Shown: positions 40,626-50,146, numbered from the stretch's first letter. The stretch: DNA of 64,000 nucleotides from Nonomuraea deserti (GCF_004348685.1 NZ_SMKO01000013.1:1-64000); one strand, 5' to 3'. The notes: generated by a model from the sequence alone, not told the origin. A program made the numbers and translations.

Positions 40626-43490
40626 GTGGGCGTACGGTTCGGTGTTCTCGGTCCCGTTCAGGTCATGGCCGACGGCCGGGAGCTGACCGGCCTGGCGCCG
40701 CGTCACCGTGCGGTGCTGGCGTACCTGCTGCTGCACGCCCGCACTGTGCTCAGCGCCGACCAGCTGAGCGACGCGGTGTGGGGCGTGACGCCGCCGGACA
40801 CCGCCCGCGCGCAGATCCAGGCCGCCGTCACCGCCATCCGCAGGGTGCTCCGCGAAGCGGGCGAGGCGCGGCTGCTCATGACCCGCTCGGGCGGATACCA
40901 GATCGAACCGGAACAGCTCGACCTGGAGGAGTTCATCGGCCGGATGGCGGCTGTCCAGAAGGAGGCCGATCCGGACACCGCCGCCCGCCAGGTGCGCGAT
41001 GCGCTCGCGCTGTGGCGGGGCCAGCCGCTGGCGGACGTGCACGCCGACTACGTCGAGAGCGTGCGCAGCCGGCTGGAGCAGCGGCGGCTGGCCGCGATCG
41101 AGCGCCTGGCCGACCTGGAGCTGTCCCTGGGCCGGCACGAGGACCTGATCGACGAGCTGTCCGCGCACGTGGCCGCGCACCCTCTGCGTGAGCGGCTGTC
41201 GGGCCAGCTGATGCTCGCACTGCACCGCGCGGGACGGCAGGCCGACGCGCTGTCGGTGGCCAGGGCGTTCCGCGGGTCGCTGGTGGAACAGCAGGGGCTG
41301 GATCCCGGCCGGGCGTTCGTGGCGATCGAGCAGGCCGTGCTGCGGGGCGATGCGGGCCCGCAGGCCCAGCCGCGGGACAAGCCCGCTGTACGGGAGCCCG
41401 GCCGGCGGGCGAATTTCCTGCCGTACGACATCCCCGACTTCGCCGGCCGGGCCGTCGAGCTGGAGCGGATCGCCGGACTCCGGCCAGGGGCGACGATCTT
41501 GGCCATCGACGGGATGGCGGGCATCGGGAAGACCGCGCTGGCGATTCACGCCGCGCATCGGCTGGCCGGCCGGTACCCCGACGGGCAGCTGTTCGTCGAC
41601 CTGCAGGCGCACACGGCGGGGCACGAGCCGATCGAGGCGGGCGCCGCGCTGGAGACGCTGTCGCGCCAGCTCGGGGTGCCGGCCGAACGTGTTCCCTCCT
41701 CGACCGCCGCGCGGGCCGCGCTGTGGCGGGCCGAGCTCGCCCAGCGCAGGGTCGTGATCGTCCTGGACAACGCCGCCGACACGGACCACGTCAGGCCCCT
41801 GCTGCCGGGCGCCTCCGACAGCCTCGTCCTGGTCACCAGCCGCCGCCGGCTGGTCGATCTCGACGGTGCCCGCACGCTGTCCATGGACGTGCTGCCGGCC
41901 AGGGACGGCCTGCGGCTGTTCACCTCGATCGTGGGGGAACGGGCGACGGCCGAACCGAGCGCGGTCCTCGACGTGCTGCAGCTGTGCGGGTTCCTGCCGC
42001 TGGCCGTGCGGATCGCCGCCGCGCGGCTGCATCATCGCCCGCGCTGGACCGTCGGCTACCTGGCCGGCCGGCTGCGGGACGAGCGCCGCCGGCTGGCGGA
42101 GCTGTCCACCCCGGACCGGGGTGTCGCGGCCGCGTTCACCCTGTCGTACCGGCATCTGGATGCCGAGCGGCAACGGATGTTCCGGCTGCTGGGCCTGCAT
42201 CCCGGGCGCGACGTCGATGTCCACGCCGCCGCCGCGCTGGCCGGAGTGGCCTGCGACCATGCGGAGACGTTGCTGGAGGACCTGCTGGACGCCCATGTCC
42301 TGGCGCAGCACGAGCCCGGGCGGTACACGTTCCACGACCTGCTCCGCGAGCACGCGCGCGCCACCGCGTCCGCCGAGGAGACCGGTGAGGCCCGGCACGA
42401 CGCCCTGACCCGCCTGCTCGACCATTACCTGCGCACGGCGGCCGCGGCGATCGCCGTTCTCTACCCGTTCGGCGGGCTGCGCAGGCCGTCACTCGCCGAG
42501 CCGGCGACCGTGTCGTTCCAGGACGACGCCGAGGCGGGCGCGTGGCTGGATGCCGAGCGCGCCAACCTCGTCGCCGCCGGCAGCCGGGCGGCCGACGGCG
42601 ACTGGCCGGTGCACGCGGGCCGGCTGGCCACCATCGTGCATCCCTACCTCGACGGTCACGCCCACCACGCCGACGCGATCATCATGCACACGAAGGCGCT
42701 GGAGGCCGCCCGCCGTCGGGGCGACCCGGCAGGCGAGGCGCTGGCCCTGCTCGATCTGGCCTGGGTGCGCTGGCGGCAGGGCCGTTACGAGGACTCGTAC
42801 GAGGTCTGCGGGCCGGCCCTGGACCTGTGCCGCGCGGTCGGCGACCGGCTGGGCGAGTCGCGGGCGCACAACACGCTCGGCAACGTGTGCCTGCGACGGC
42901 ACGAGTACGAGCGGGCGGACCGTCATCTGGAGCAGGCCCTCGCTCTGAGCCGTGAGATCGGCAATCCCGTCGGGGAGGCCTACACGCTGAGCAGCCTCGG
43001 CGTCAGCCACCAGCGGCAGGGACGCCACCGCGCGGCGCTCGATCACCATCGCCGGGCCCTCGCGCTGCACCGCCGGCTGGGGAACCGGCGTGGTGAGGCC
43101 GGCGTGCTCGACCTTCTCGGCCAGGTCCACCGGGCGCAGGGGCAGTACGAGCGGGCCCGTGACCAGCACCGGCAAGCGCTGGAGCTCTATCGCGAGCTGG
43201 GCGGCCGGAGTGACGAGGCAGCGCCGCTCAACGGGCTGGGGGAGGCCGGCCGGTGCCTCGGCGATCACGACCAGGCCGTCGCGCGTCACTGTGACGCCCT
43301 CGCCATCGCGCGCGAGCTGGGCAACCGGGCCGAGGAGGCGCGCGCCCACGAGGGACTGGCGCGCGTCCATCACGATCGTGGCCGCGTCGACGCGGCGCGG
43401 GACCACGCGGAACGGGCCCTGCGCGTCTACGCCGACCTGGGCGTGCCCGAGGCCGCGGCGGTCGAGGCGTTCCTGGCGGAGCTCGGCTGA
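40626..43490 (+). CDS. SARP-family regulator with NB-ARC and TPR domains (AfsR-like)
   Basis: The protein has 954 aa. Residues about 1-95 are an OmpR-type winged HTH (FGVLGPVQVMADGREL), about 95-245 the bacterial transcriptional activation domain, about 270-560 an NB-ARC STAND ATPase with P-loop GMAGIGKT (about 296-303), and 690-950 a row of TPR units (HLEQALALSREIGNPVGEAY and repeats). AfsR-like proteins activate secondary-metabolism or stress genes. I chose GTG 40626, 5 nt after GGGGGAGG; ATG 40593 has no such site. The downstream MFS gene could be a target. Confidence 0.9.
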   Translation: MGVRFGVLGPVQVMADGRELTGLAPRHRAVLAYLLLHARTVLSADQLSDAVWGVTPPDTARAQIQAAVTAIRRVLREAGEARLLMTRSGGYQIEPEQLDLEEFIGRMAAVQKEADPDTAARQVRDALALWRGQPLADVHADYVESVRSRLEQRRLAAIERLADLELSLGRHEDLIDELSAHVAAHPLRERLSGQLMLALHRAGRQADALSVARAFRGSLVEQQGLDPGRAFVAIEQAVLRGDAGPQAQPRDKPAVREPGRRANFLPYDIPDFAGRAVELERIAGLRPGATILAIDGMAGIGKTALAIHAAHRLAGRYPDGQLFVDLQAHTAGHEPIEAGAALETLSRQLGVPAERVPSSTAARAALWRAELAQRRVVIVLDNAADTDHVRPLLPGASDSLVLVTSRRRLVDLDGARTLSMDVLPARDGLRLFTSIVGERATAEPSAVLDVLQLCGFLPLAVRIAAARLHHRPRWTVGYLAGRLRDERRRLAELSTPDRGVAAAFTLSYRHLDAERQRMFRLLGLHPGRDVDVHAAAALAGVACDHAETLLEDLLDAHVLAQHEPGRYTFHDLLREHARATASAEETGEARHDALTRLLDHYLRTAAAAIAVLYPFGGLRRPSLAEPATVSFQDDAEAGAWLDAERANLVAAGSRAADGDWPVHAGRLATIVHPYLDGHAHHADAIIMHTKALEAARRRGDPAGEALALLDLAWVRWRQGRYEDSYEVCGPALDLCRAVGDRLGESRAHNTLGNVCLRRHEYERADRHLEQALALSREIGNPVGEAYTLSSLGVSHQRQGRHRAALDHHRRALALHRRLGNRRGEAGVLDLLGQVHRAQGQYERARDQHRQALELYRELGGRSDEAAPLNGLGEAGRCLGDHDQAVARHCDALAIARELGNRAEEARAHEGLARVHHDRGRVDAARDHAERALRVYADLGVPEAAAVEAFLAELG

Positions 43491-43555
43491 GCCGGTGATC
43501 GGCGCTCGCCGGGTCCCGTGTCTACCGGCGTAGACAGGCGAGTCCAGCCATACTG

Positions 43556-43690
43556 CGGACAATTGTCCGAGGTCGCTCCTCCTGGTGGGAACAGACCCTT
43601 GACAGGCGACTCTGCGCACATCATTCTGAGGCCAGCCCATGGTGACCACTGTACGGACGAGTGTCCGCCTGACGCGCGGACGCGTGCCCG
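43556..43690. promoter_or_regulatory. Three CGGAC-N4-GTCCG operator copies before MFS gene
   Basis: The sites are 43556-43569 (CGGAC-AATT-GTCCG, a perfect 14-bp palindrome), 43654-43667 (CGGAC-GAGT-GTCCG) and 43677-43690 (CGGAC-GCGT-GCCCG, one mismatch). The TTGACA at 43599 lies between the first and second. Two GACAGGCGA(G/C)TC repeats (43533, 43601) and the inverted repeat GTCTAC-CGGC-GTAGAC (43520-43535) share the region. Confidence 0.6.
43599..43627 (+). promoter_or_regulatory. Possible promoter of MFS gene
   Basis: TTGACA (43599-43604) is a perfect -35. The base run 17 nt later (CATTCT, 43622-43627) is a poor -10. It is placed between two operator copies, so regulation by repression is likely if it is real. 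Confidence 0.4.
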
Positions 43691-43728
43691 ACGGTGGTCT
43701 CGTGCCCTCCAGCGCATAGGAGCGCCAG

Positions 43729-44973
43729 ATGAGCAGCACCACAGAGCGCCCTCAGGGCGGCGCCTCCCAGCAGGTGACGAAGGCCTCCGTCGCGATCGGG
43801 TTCGCGGTCCTGTGCGCGTCGTACATGCTCAACGCGATGGACCGGCAGATCTTCTACCCCCTCCTGCCCGAGATCCGGACCGAGCTCGGCTTCTCCCTGG
43901 AGCAGGGCGGGCTGCTGGCCACCGGCTTCACGCTGGGGCTCGCGCTCGCCGGGCCCCCTGCCGGCTACCTGGCCGACCGGCTCTCCCGCAGGACGATCAT
44001 CGTCATCAGCGTGCTGGTCTACTCCATCGGCACGCTGGCCATCCCGCTCGCCGTCGGGTTCGTAGACATGAGCATCTACCGCCTCGTCTCGGGCGTCGGC
44101 GAGGGCGTCCAGGCCACCGCACTCTACGCGGTGATCGGCGCGTTCTTCTTCCACCGGCGCGCGCTGGCCGCGGGCGTCGTGGGCGTGGCGTTCGGACTGG
44201 GCGTCTTCCTCGGCCCGCTCGTCGGCACGGGGCTCGCCGAGAGCTCCGGCACCTGGCGCACGCCGTTCTTCCTGTTCGCCGCCGCGGGTCTCGCCATGAG
44301 CCTGCTCATCGCGTTCACCGTGTCACGCAAGATGACCGAGGCGGTCACCGGAGCGGCCTCACAGGCCGACGCCGCGGCGTACGAGCACGTGCCGGCCTCC
44401 CCCTACAACCGCAACACCCTCGGCGTGGGCATCGCCTGCGCCGTGTCCGGCCTGGTCTTCTACGGCTATCTCGGGCTTTACCCGACCTTCCTCCGCGAAG
44501 CGCTCGGCTTCACCGCGGACCAGGCGGCCTTCGCGGTGTCCATGGGCGGTCTGGGCGCCATGATGGCCCTGCCGGCCGGCTGGCTGGGCGACCGGTTCAA
44601 CCAGGCCCGCCTCCTGATGCTCGCCATGGTCGCCACGTCGGTCACCGCGTACCTCATGTACCAGGTCGCGACCGCGCCGCCGGCGCAGTACCTGCTCTCG
44701 TTCCTCATGGGCACCTTCGCCAGCGGCTTCCTGTTCACCAACTGCTCCACCGCCATGCAGCGGGCCGTCCGCCCGCACCACGTCGGCCGGGGCGCGGGGC
44801 TGTTCATCCTCACCTACTACGTCGCCGCCGCCTTCTCCGGGCTGCTGTTCGCCCGTCTCGTCGGCGCGCTCGGCTGGGACGGCGCCGGCCTCTGGCAGCT
44901 CACCCTCCTGCCCGTGCTCGGCGTCGCGGGCCTCCTGCTGGTCGATCCCGCCAGGATGATCCTGCGGCGGTAG
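43729..44973 (+). CDS. MFS transporter
   Basis: This 414-aa 12-helix permease has the motif between helices 2 and 3 (GYLADRLSRRTIIV) and its counterpart in the second half (GWLGDRFNQARLL). The N-terminal helix AMDRQIFYPLLPEIRTELGF resembles the ACS/spinster-like part of the family. AGGAGCG lies about 6 nt before the ATG. The substrate is unknown. The triple operator upstream suggests inducible efflux or uptake. A strong terminator follows. Confidence 0.88.
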   Translation: MSSTTERPQGGASQQVTKASVAIGFAVLCASYMLNAMDRQIFYPLLPEIRTELGFSLEQGGLLATGFTLGLALAGPPAGYLADRLSRRTIIVISVLVYSIGTLAIPLAVGFVDMSIYRLVSGVGEGVQATALYAVIGAFFFHRRALAAGVVGVAFGLGVFLGPLVGTGLAESSGTWRTPFFLFAAAGLAMSLLIAFTVSRKMTEAVTGAASQADAAAYEHVPASPYNRNTLGVGIACAVSGLVFYGYLGLYPTFLREALGFTADQAAFAVSMGGLGAMMALPAGWLGDRFNQARLLMLAMVATSVTAYLMYQVATAPPAQYLLSFLMGTFASGFLFTNCSTAMQRAVRPHHVGRGAGLFILTYYVAAAFSGLLFARLVGALGWDGAGLWQLTLLPVLGVAGLLLVDPARMILRR

Positions 44974-44989
44974 GCCGGTCCGGCTCCAG

Positions 44990-45019
44990 AACGGCGGTGT
45001 CCCGGTGGACACCGCCGTT
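44990..45019 (+). terminator. Intrinsic terminator after MFS gene
   Basis: A perfect 13-bp stem (AACGGCGGTGTCC with GGACACCGCCGTT) and tetraloop CGGT are followed by TTTG. Confidence 0.85.
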
Positions 45020-45242
45020 TTGCGTGATAAATCCGGCGCTAAACGTGGGATCAGCATCCGCCTGCTCAAATAATGGCCAAGGAAATGTTGCCGAGCGGCG
45101 CGGTGATTTCGCCCTTCACGTATTCGATTTTCGCCGGGCGGTGGAGCTACGATCAAGGCGCTCGCTGCGGGATTGTTCGCGTATTGCCTAGGAAAGCCCC
45201 TGCTCAACGCCTATGCCGCGGCTGGTTGCCGAAAAGGTGACT
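45020..45242 (+). promoter_or_regulatory. AT-richer leader region of polysaccharide cluster
   Basis: About 220 bp without a credible gene and visibly richer in A/T than its surroundings lie before the first gene of the polysaccharide cluster. Promoter and leader elements are expected here. I could not fix a convincing -35/-10 pair. Confidence 0.4.
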
Positions 45243-45326
45243 ATGGGCTTCATGGGTGGACCGGATTGGCCGATTGAAGGTCAGTCCGGTCGAACGAGCT
45301 ACGTCCGGAGAAGCAGTGGCTGTTAG
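45243..45326 (+). CDS. Possible 27-aa leader peptide before sugar transferase
   Basis: ATG 45243 is preceded by AAAAGGTGA at ideal spacing. The frame encodes 27 residues ending in GC, and its TAG (45324-45326) lies 8 nt inside the next gene's start. The overlap would allow translational coupling or attenuation. There is no homology that I recognise, so it may be chance. Confidence 0.3.
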   Translation: MGFMGGPDWPIEGQSGRTSYVRRSSGC

Positions 45327-46665
45327 CGTTGGGGGCGACCGCCGGGCCGCGCGGCCGGCGGGGCGTCGGAGCTCACGACTATGGCGAGCAGCTCAGCCAC
45401 TCGTCCTGGCCGGCGTCGACCTTTTGTGCATGGCCTTCACCGCCGCCCAGGTGGGCCGGGGCATCCCGCCCGTCGTCGTCGCGGGCGTCCTGGTCGTCGT
45501 GCTCAACGGCCTCGGCCGGGTGTACGCGCCGCGGGTCCTGCCCTCCAGCCTCGACCGTGGCGGCTGGATCGCGGGATCCGGCTTCGTGGCCGCCTGCGTG
45601 GCCTTCAAGGAGTCGGCGTCGTTCGTCACGATCGCGCTGTGCGCGCTGCTCTACACCTTCCTCGCCGTGTGCGGCAGGAGCATGCTCGCCTTCGCGGTCC
45701 GCAGAGCGCACCAGTACGCACGGTCGGCGCCCACGCTGGTGATCGGCGCGGGACCGCACGGTCACCGGCTGGCGGAGAGCCTGCTCGCCCACCCGGAGTA
45801 CGGCCTGCTCCCCCTGGGCTTCCTGGACGAGGCGGCCGGAGACGACCCCGGCCTGCCCGTGCTCGGCCGCCCCAGCGAGGTCGCGCACATCATCCAGGCC
45901 TACGAGGTGCGCGCGGTGATCCTCGCGGGTCAGGGGCAGCAGCCGATCGCGCGGACGGCGCGGGCGTTGGGCTGCGACGTGTACCTCGCGCTCGACCTGA
46001 GCGAGCTGATCGTCGACTTCGTCACGCTGCGCGAGCACGTACGCGGTTTCCCGCTGCTCCGCATGCGTCCCGCCGCGCAGCACAGCGCGCTCTGGCCGCT
46101 GAAGCGGGCACTCGACATCACGATCGCGCTGACCGGCCTCATCCTGACCGCGCCCGCCCTGGCGCTCTGCGCGCTGATCATCCGCGCGGAGGTCGGCCAG
46201 AGCCCGCTGTTCCGGCAGCGGCGGGTGGGCTACCAGGGGGAGCCGATCGAGGTGATCAAGCTCAGGACCATGAAACCCGCCGACGCGCACGAGTCGGCGA
46301 CCCTGTGGAGCATCGCCCACGACAGCCGGGTCGGCCGGGTGGGCAGGCTGCTGCGCAGGACGTCGGTCGACGAGCTCCCGCAGTTGTGGAACGTTCTCAA
46401 GGGAGACATGAGCATCGTCGGCCCCCGGCCGGAACGCCCGCACTTCGTCGACGAGTTCTCCCGGACCGTTCCCGGCTACGGCCTGCGCCACCGGATGCCG
46501 GTCGGGATCACCGGGTGGGCCCAGATCCACGGCCTGCGCGGCGACACCTCGATCGAGGACCGCGCCCGTTTCGACAACCACTACATCGACGGGTGGTCCA
46601 TCGGCGCCGACATCAAGATCATGATGCGGACCCTGTGGTCCCTGCTCCGGCTGGGCGGGAGCTGA
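45316..46665 (+). CDS. Polyprenyl-phosphate sugar-1-phosphate transferase (priming glycosyltransferase)
   Basis: The protein has 449 aa. The N-terminal half has four to five helices and a CoA-binding-like/Rossmann segment (PTLVIGAGPHGHRLAESLL). The C-terminal bacterial sugar transferase domain has a membrane helix (KRALDITIALTGLILTAPAL), KLRTMK, RRTSVDELPQLWNVLKGDMS and IVGPRPERP. It loads the first sugar phosphate on undecaprenyl phosphate to begin polysaccharide assembly. GTG 45316 with GGAG 5 nt upstream is preferred; a GTG at 45256 is in frame. Confidence 0.92.
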   Translation: MAVSVGGDRRAARPAGRRSSRLWRAAQPLVLAGVDLLCMAFTAAQVGRGIPPVVVAGVLVVVLNGLGRVYAPRVLPSSLDRGGWIAGSGFVAACVAFKESASFVTIALCALLYTFLAVCGRSMLAFAVRRAHQYARSAPTLVIGAGPHGHRLAESLLAHPEYGLLPLGFLDEAAGDDPGLPVLGRPSEVAHIIQAYEVRAVILAGQGQQPIARTARALGCDVYLALDLSELIVDFVTLREHVRGFPLLRMRPAAQHSALWPLKRALDITIALTGLILTAPALALCALIIRAEVGQSPLFRQRRVGYQGEPIEVIKLRTMKPADAHESATLWSIAHDSRVGRVGRLLRRTSVDELPQLWNVLKGDMSIVGPRPERPHFVDEFSRTVPGYGLRHRMPVGITGWAQIHGLRGDTSIEDRARFDNHYIDGWSIGADIKIMMRTLWSLLRLGGS

Positions 46666-46668
46666 CCC

Positions 46669-47946
46669 TTGAAAGCCCTTCACCGACCCAGCCTCGTGGC
46701 GGCCGCGACCGTGCTCCTGACCTGCCTGCCGGCGGGGCTCGACGGCCCCTTCGCCGAGGTGCGGGTGACGGCCGCCGACGTCGCCTCCGTCGCGCTGGCC
46801 GCCGTCGCGCTCGCCCTCCTGGTCGCGGGCCCGCGCGCGGCCGAACTGCCCGCCCGCGCGCTGGTGCTCGCACCCGTCGCGGGCGCGGCCGCCATCGCCG
46901 TGCTGGCCTCGCCCGACATGCTGGCGAGCGTGCCGGGCTACCTCAGGTACGTCCAGGTGTTCGTGATCGTCCCGCTGGCCGTCATGGTGACGGTGCGCGA
47001 CCGCGCCGACGGCCTGATCGTGGGCGGGGCCGTCGTCGGCGCCGCGCTCGTGCAGGGCGTGGTCGGGTGCGTTCAGACGCTCACCGGCACCGGGGCGTCG
47101 TACGCCGGAGAGCGGGTGCGGGCCGTCGGCACGTTCGGCGCCCTCGACGTCATGGGCATGGCGAGCGTGGTCAGCTTCGGCGCGATCATCCTGCTGGGCG
47201 TGGGCCTCGCCGTACGCGGCCGGTGGCGCGCCGCCGCGCTCGCGGGCGCCGCCCTGCTCTGCGTCCCCCTCGCCCTGTCGCTCAGCCGGGGCGCCTGGCT
47301 CGCCCTGCTGTGCGCGGCACTGGTCATGCTCTTCATGCGCAGCCGGGTGCTCGCCGCCCGGGTGCTGCTCGCCGGCGCCGCCGCCGGGATCGTGCTCGTC
47401 GCCGGCCTCGGCACGGGATCGGACGTGCTGGGACGGCGGGTCGCCTCGATCGCCTCCGCCGTGACCCAGCCCGACCAGTCGCTGAGCGACCGGTACACCC
47501 TGTGGCGCACCGCCGCCGGCATGTGGCTCGACCACCCGCTGACCGGGGTCGGCCCGCGCCGGTTCGCGGAACTGCGCGACACGTACGCGCCCATCGAGCT
47601 GTCGTCCGGCAGCGACACCGACGACCCGGTGCACGGCTTCCAGCGCCGGCCGCTGCTCTCCCCGCACAACATGTACCTGCTGACCCTCAGCGAACAGGGC
47701 CTGCTCGGGCTGGCCGCCCTGGGCGTCTGCCTGGGGGCCATGGCGTGGTGGGCGGTCCGAGGGGGCGCGGTGATCGCGGCCGGGCTGCTGACCTGGCAGC
47801 TGGCCGACTTCGTCTACGGCGACATCGGCGGCCCTCCGACGCTGGTCATGTCGGTCGTCCTGGGACTGGTCCTGTCGCGCGTCACCAGGGGCGCGGCGCT
47901 GCCGCCGCTGAGCGGCGCCCCGGGCGGGCACGGCGGGGACCGATGA
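46669..47946 (+). CDS. O-antigen ligase / Wzy-type polymerase family protein
   Basis: The 425-aa protein has about ten to eleven helices. A long external loop (about 265-330) carries the Wzy_C-like pattern (LWRTAAGMWLDHPLTGVGPR and SPHNMYLLTLSEQGL). The family polymerises or ligates lipid-linked repeat units on the outer face of the membrane. TTG 46669 is the start, directly after the transferase stop, and its end overlaps the flippase. Confidence 0.82.
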   Translation: MKALHRPSLVAAATVLLTCLPAGLDGPFAEVRVTAADVASVALAAVALALLVAGPRAAELPARALVLAPVAGAAAIAVLASPDMLASVPGYLRYVQVFVIVPLAVMVTVRDRADGLIVGGAVVGAALVQGVVGCVQTLTGTGASYAGERVRAVGTFGALDVMGMASVVSFGAIILLGVGLAVRGRWRAAALAGAALLCVPLALSLSRGAWLALLCAALVMLFMRSRVLAARVLLAGAAAGIVLVAGLGTGSDVLGRRVASIASAVTQPDQSLSDRYTLWRTAAGMWLDHPLTGVGPRRFAELRDTYAPIELSSGSDTDDPVHGFQRRPLLSPHNMYLLTLSEQGLLGLAALGVCLGAMAWWAVRGGAVIAAGLLTWQLADFVYGDIGGPPTLVMSVVLGLVLSRVTRGAALPPLSGAPGGHGGDR

Positions 47947-49448
47947 CGACGGCCACCTCGCCCGCGGTCAAGGCCGTCAGCGTCACCGCGCTGCTCATCG
48001 GGCTCGGCTCGCTGCTCGGCTTCGTCCGCGACCTGCTGCTGGGCACGACGTTCGGGGCCGACGCCGGCACCGACGCGTTCCTCGTCGCCTGGACGATCCC
48101 GGAGACCGCGGCGCCCCTGCTCATCGAGGGTGCGATGGCCTTCGTGCTGGTCCCGCTGTTCAGCCGGGCGGTGGAGGCGGGCGACGACCCGCGGGTCCTG
48201 GTGTCGTCGACGTTGCCGTATCTGTGTCTCGCGCTCGCGGCGCTGAGCGCGGTGGCCGCCGCGGGCGCGCCGTGGCTGGTCGGCGTGCTCGCCCCCGGCA
48301 TACCGAGGGCCGACCTCGCGGCCGACTGCATGCGTGTCGCCTCGGTCACGATCCTGACGTTCGGGCTGGCCGGGTACCTCAGCGCGGCACTCCGCTCGCA
48401 CCAGGCGTTCGCGCCGCCGGCCGCCATCTACGTCGCCTACAACCTGGGGATCATCGTCTGCCTGTGGTCGCTGCGCGACCAGGGCGCGTACGGCGCCGCG
48501 GTGGGCGTGGCCGTGGGCGGCGTGGGCATGGTGCTCGTCCAGGCCCCGGCGTTCGTCCGGCGCTTCGGCCCGCCCCGCCGCCCCACCCGCGGGGTGCCGC
48601 TGCCCCTGGCCGCGTTCCTGCCGATCGCGATCTTCACGCTCGCGCGCCAGAGCCAGGTCTTCATCGAGAGGTTCGTCGGTTCCTCGTTGCCCGAGGGGTC
48701 GATCTCGCACCTCAACTACGCGCAGAAGATCGCGCAGGTGCCGATGGTGCTGTCGCTGATCGTGGCGACGGTGACCTTCCCCGACCTGGCCCGCGCCGTC
48801 GCCGCCGGTGACGGCGCGCAGGCGCGCAGGCGGCTGGTCGGGGACCTGGTCGCCGCCTCGGCGATCGTGCTGCCCGCCACGGCGGCGCTGCTGGTCTGCG
48901 CTCCCGACGTCGTGGCCGTCCTGCTGCGGTACGGCGCGTTCACCGAGGCGGACACCGCCGCCACCGCGCGGATCATGCAGGTGTACACGCTGGGGCTGCT
49001 CGGCCAGGCGGTGGTCGGGGTCGTGTGCCGTACGTACTTCTGCGGGCCCCGCGCCTCCTGGTACCCGGCGCTCGCGATGGCCGCGGGGCTGGCCGCGACG
49101 GCCGTGCTGGCCCGGCCGGCGTGGGGGGTCACGGGGCTGGCCGCGGCCAACGCGGCCGGGATCACGCTGACCGGCGTGGTGCTGCTGGCCGGGCTGCGCA
49201 GGCGCGTCGTCGCCCTGCCGCTGCGCGCCGCCGCCACGCCCGTCGGCGTGCTGCTCCTGGCCGCCGCGGCGGCCGCCGGAGCGGGCTGGGCGACGCGGCC
49301 GCTGCTGGCGGACCTGCCGCGGCCGGCGGCCCTGGGCCTGACCTGCGCCGCGATCGCCGCCGCCTTCTGCGCCGTCGCGGCCCTCGCGGGGGCCACGACC
49401 ACGCTCACCGAAATCACCCGCTCGATCAGGACGCGAGGTCGCGGATGA
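47943..49448 (+). CDS. MurJ/MviN-family lipid-linked oligosaccharide flippase
   Basis: The 501-aa protein has fourteen or so helices with MurJ features (SLLGFVRDLLLGTTFGADAG, ALRSHQAFAPPAAIYVAYNL, LNYAQKIAQVPMVLSLIVAT, LLRYGAFTEADT). In this cluster it probably exports the lipid-linked repeat unit in place of a Wzx flippase. The ATG overlaps the preceding stop. Confidence 0.85.
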   Translation: MTTATSPAVKAVSVTALLIGLGSLLGFVRDLLLGTTFGADAGTDAFLVAWTIPETAAPLLIEGAMAFVLVPLFSRAVEAGDDPRVLVSSTLPYLCLALAALSAVAAAGAPWLVGVLAPGIPRADLAADCMRVASVTILTFGLAGYLSAALRSHQAFAPPAAIYVAYNLGIIVCLWSLRDQGAYGAAVGVAVGGVGMVLVQAPAFVRRFGPPRRPTRGVPLPLAAFLPIAIFTLARQSQVFIERFVGSSLPEGSISHLNYAQKIAQVPMVLSLIVATVTFPDLARAVAAGDGAQARRRLVGDLVAASAIVLPATAALLVCAPDVVAVLLRYGAFTEADTAATARIMQVYTLGLLGQAVVGVVCRTYFCGPRASWYPALAMAAGLAATAVLARPAWGVTGLAAANAAGITLTGVVLLAGLRRRVVALPLRAAATPVGVLLLAAAAAAGAGWATRPLLADLPRPAALGLTCAAIAAAFCAVAALAGATTTLTEITRSIRTRGRG

Positions 49449-50146
49449 CCGCCATGCCGTACGTGCTCATGTACCACTCCGTCGAGAAGTGTGACGACGA
49501 TCCCTTCCAGATCACCGTCTCGCCCGACCGCTTCGACCGGCAGCTGCGCTGGCTGGCCCGGTGCGGCCTGACCGGCGTCTCCATGCGCGAGCTGCTGCGC
49601 GCCCACGCGGAGGGTGACGCCGGGCGCCTGGTCGGGCTCACTTTCGACGACGGGTACGCCGACTTCCTCGGCGAGGTCGTCCCCGCGCTGCTGGAGCGCG
49701 GGTTCACCGCCACGGTCTTCGTGGTGTCCGACCTGATCGGCGAGCACAACGCCTGGGACGCCGCGGGGCCGCGCAAGCGCCTCATGGACGCCGACGGCGT
49801 GCGCCGGGCTGCGCGGCAGGGCATGGAGGTCGGCTCGCACTCGGCCGGGCACCGCTCGCTGACCGGCCTGAGCGAGGCCGACCTCTGGCACGAGGTGACG
49901 GCCGGCAAGGCGGCGCTGGAGAACCTGCTCGGCGAGCCGGTGAGCGGGTACTGCTACCCGTACGGGCACGCCGGCGCGCGCGAGGTGGACGCCGTCCGCA
50001 GGGCCGGCTACGGCTACGGCTGCGCGATCTGGAAGTCCGAGCTCAGCGGCCGCTACGCGCTGCCGCGTACCTACGTCGGCGAGCGGGACGGCGCGCTGCG
50101 GTTGCGCGCCAAGCGGATGCGTCACCGGGTCCGGTGGGGCTGGTGA
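49445..50146 (+). CDS. Polysaccharide deacetylase (NodB-type, CE4)
   Basis: The 233-aa protein has the metal/catalytic motif TFDDGYADF, the HSAGHRSL zinc-binding motif and CYPYGH. CE4 enzymes remove N- or O-acetyl groups from sugars. No signal peptide is seen, so it may act on cytoplasmic lipid-linked precursors. The ATG overlaps the flippase stop, and the stop overlaps the GT4 gene. Confidence 0.88.
   Translation: MTAMPYVLMYHSVEKCDDDPFQITVSPDRFDRQLRWLARCGLTGVSMRELLRAHAEGDAGRLVGLTFDDGYADFLGEVVPALLERGFTATVFVVSDLIGEHNAWDAAGPRKRLMDADGVRRAARQGMEVGSHSAGHRSLTGLSEADLWHEVTAGKAALENLLGEPVSGYCYPYGHAGAREVDAVRRAGYGYGCAIWKSELSGRYALPRTYVGERDGALRLRAKRMRHRVRWGW

Noticed and set aside
39687-42425. 912-codon minus-strand frame covering DoxX, AhpD and the SARP
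   Set aside because: It runs antisense through two well-supported genes. Only its last 115 codons, from ATG 40034, are the real DoxX-like gene.
45379-47931. 850-codon minus-strand frame opposite the polysaccharide genes
   Set aside because: Gln/His/Arg/Asp-rich composition typical of antisense GC-rich coding. No domains.
45381-49448. 1355-codon plus-strand frame
   Set aside because: Its first two thirds are an out-of-frame shadow of the sugar transferase and ligase. Only the part from ATG 47943 is the flippase.
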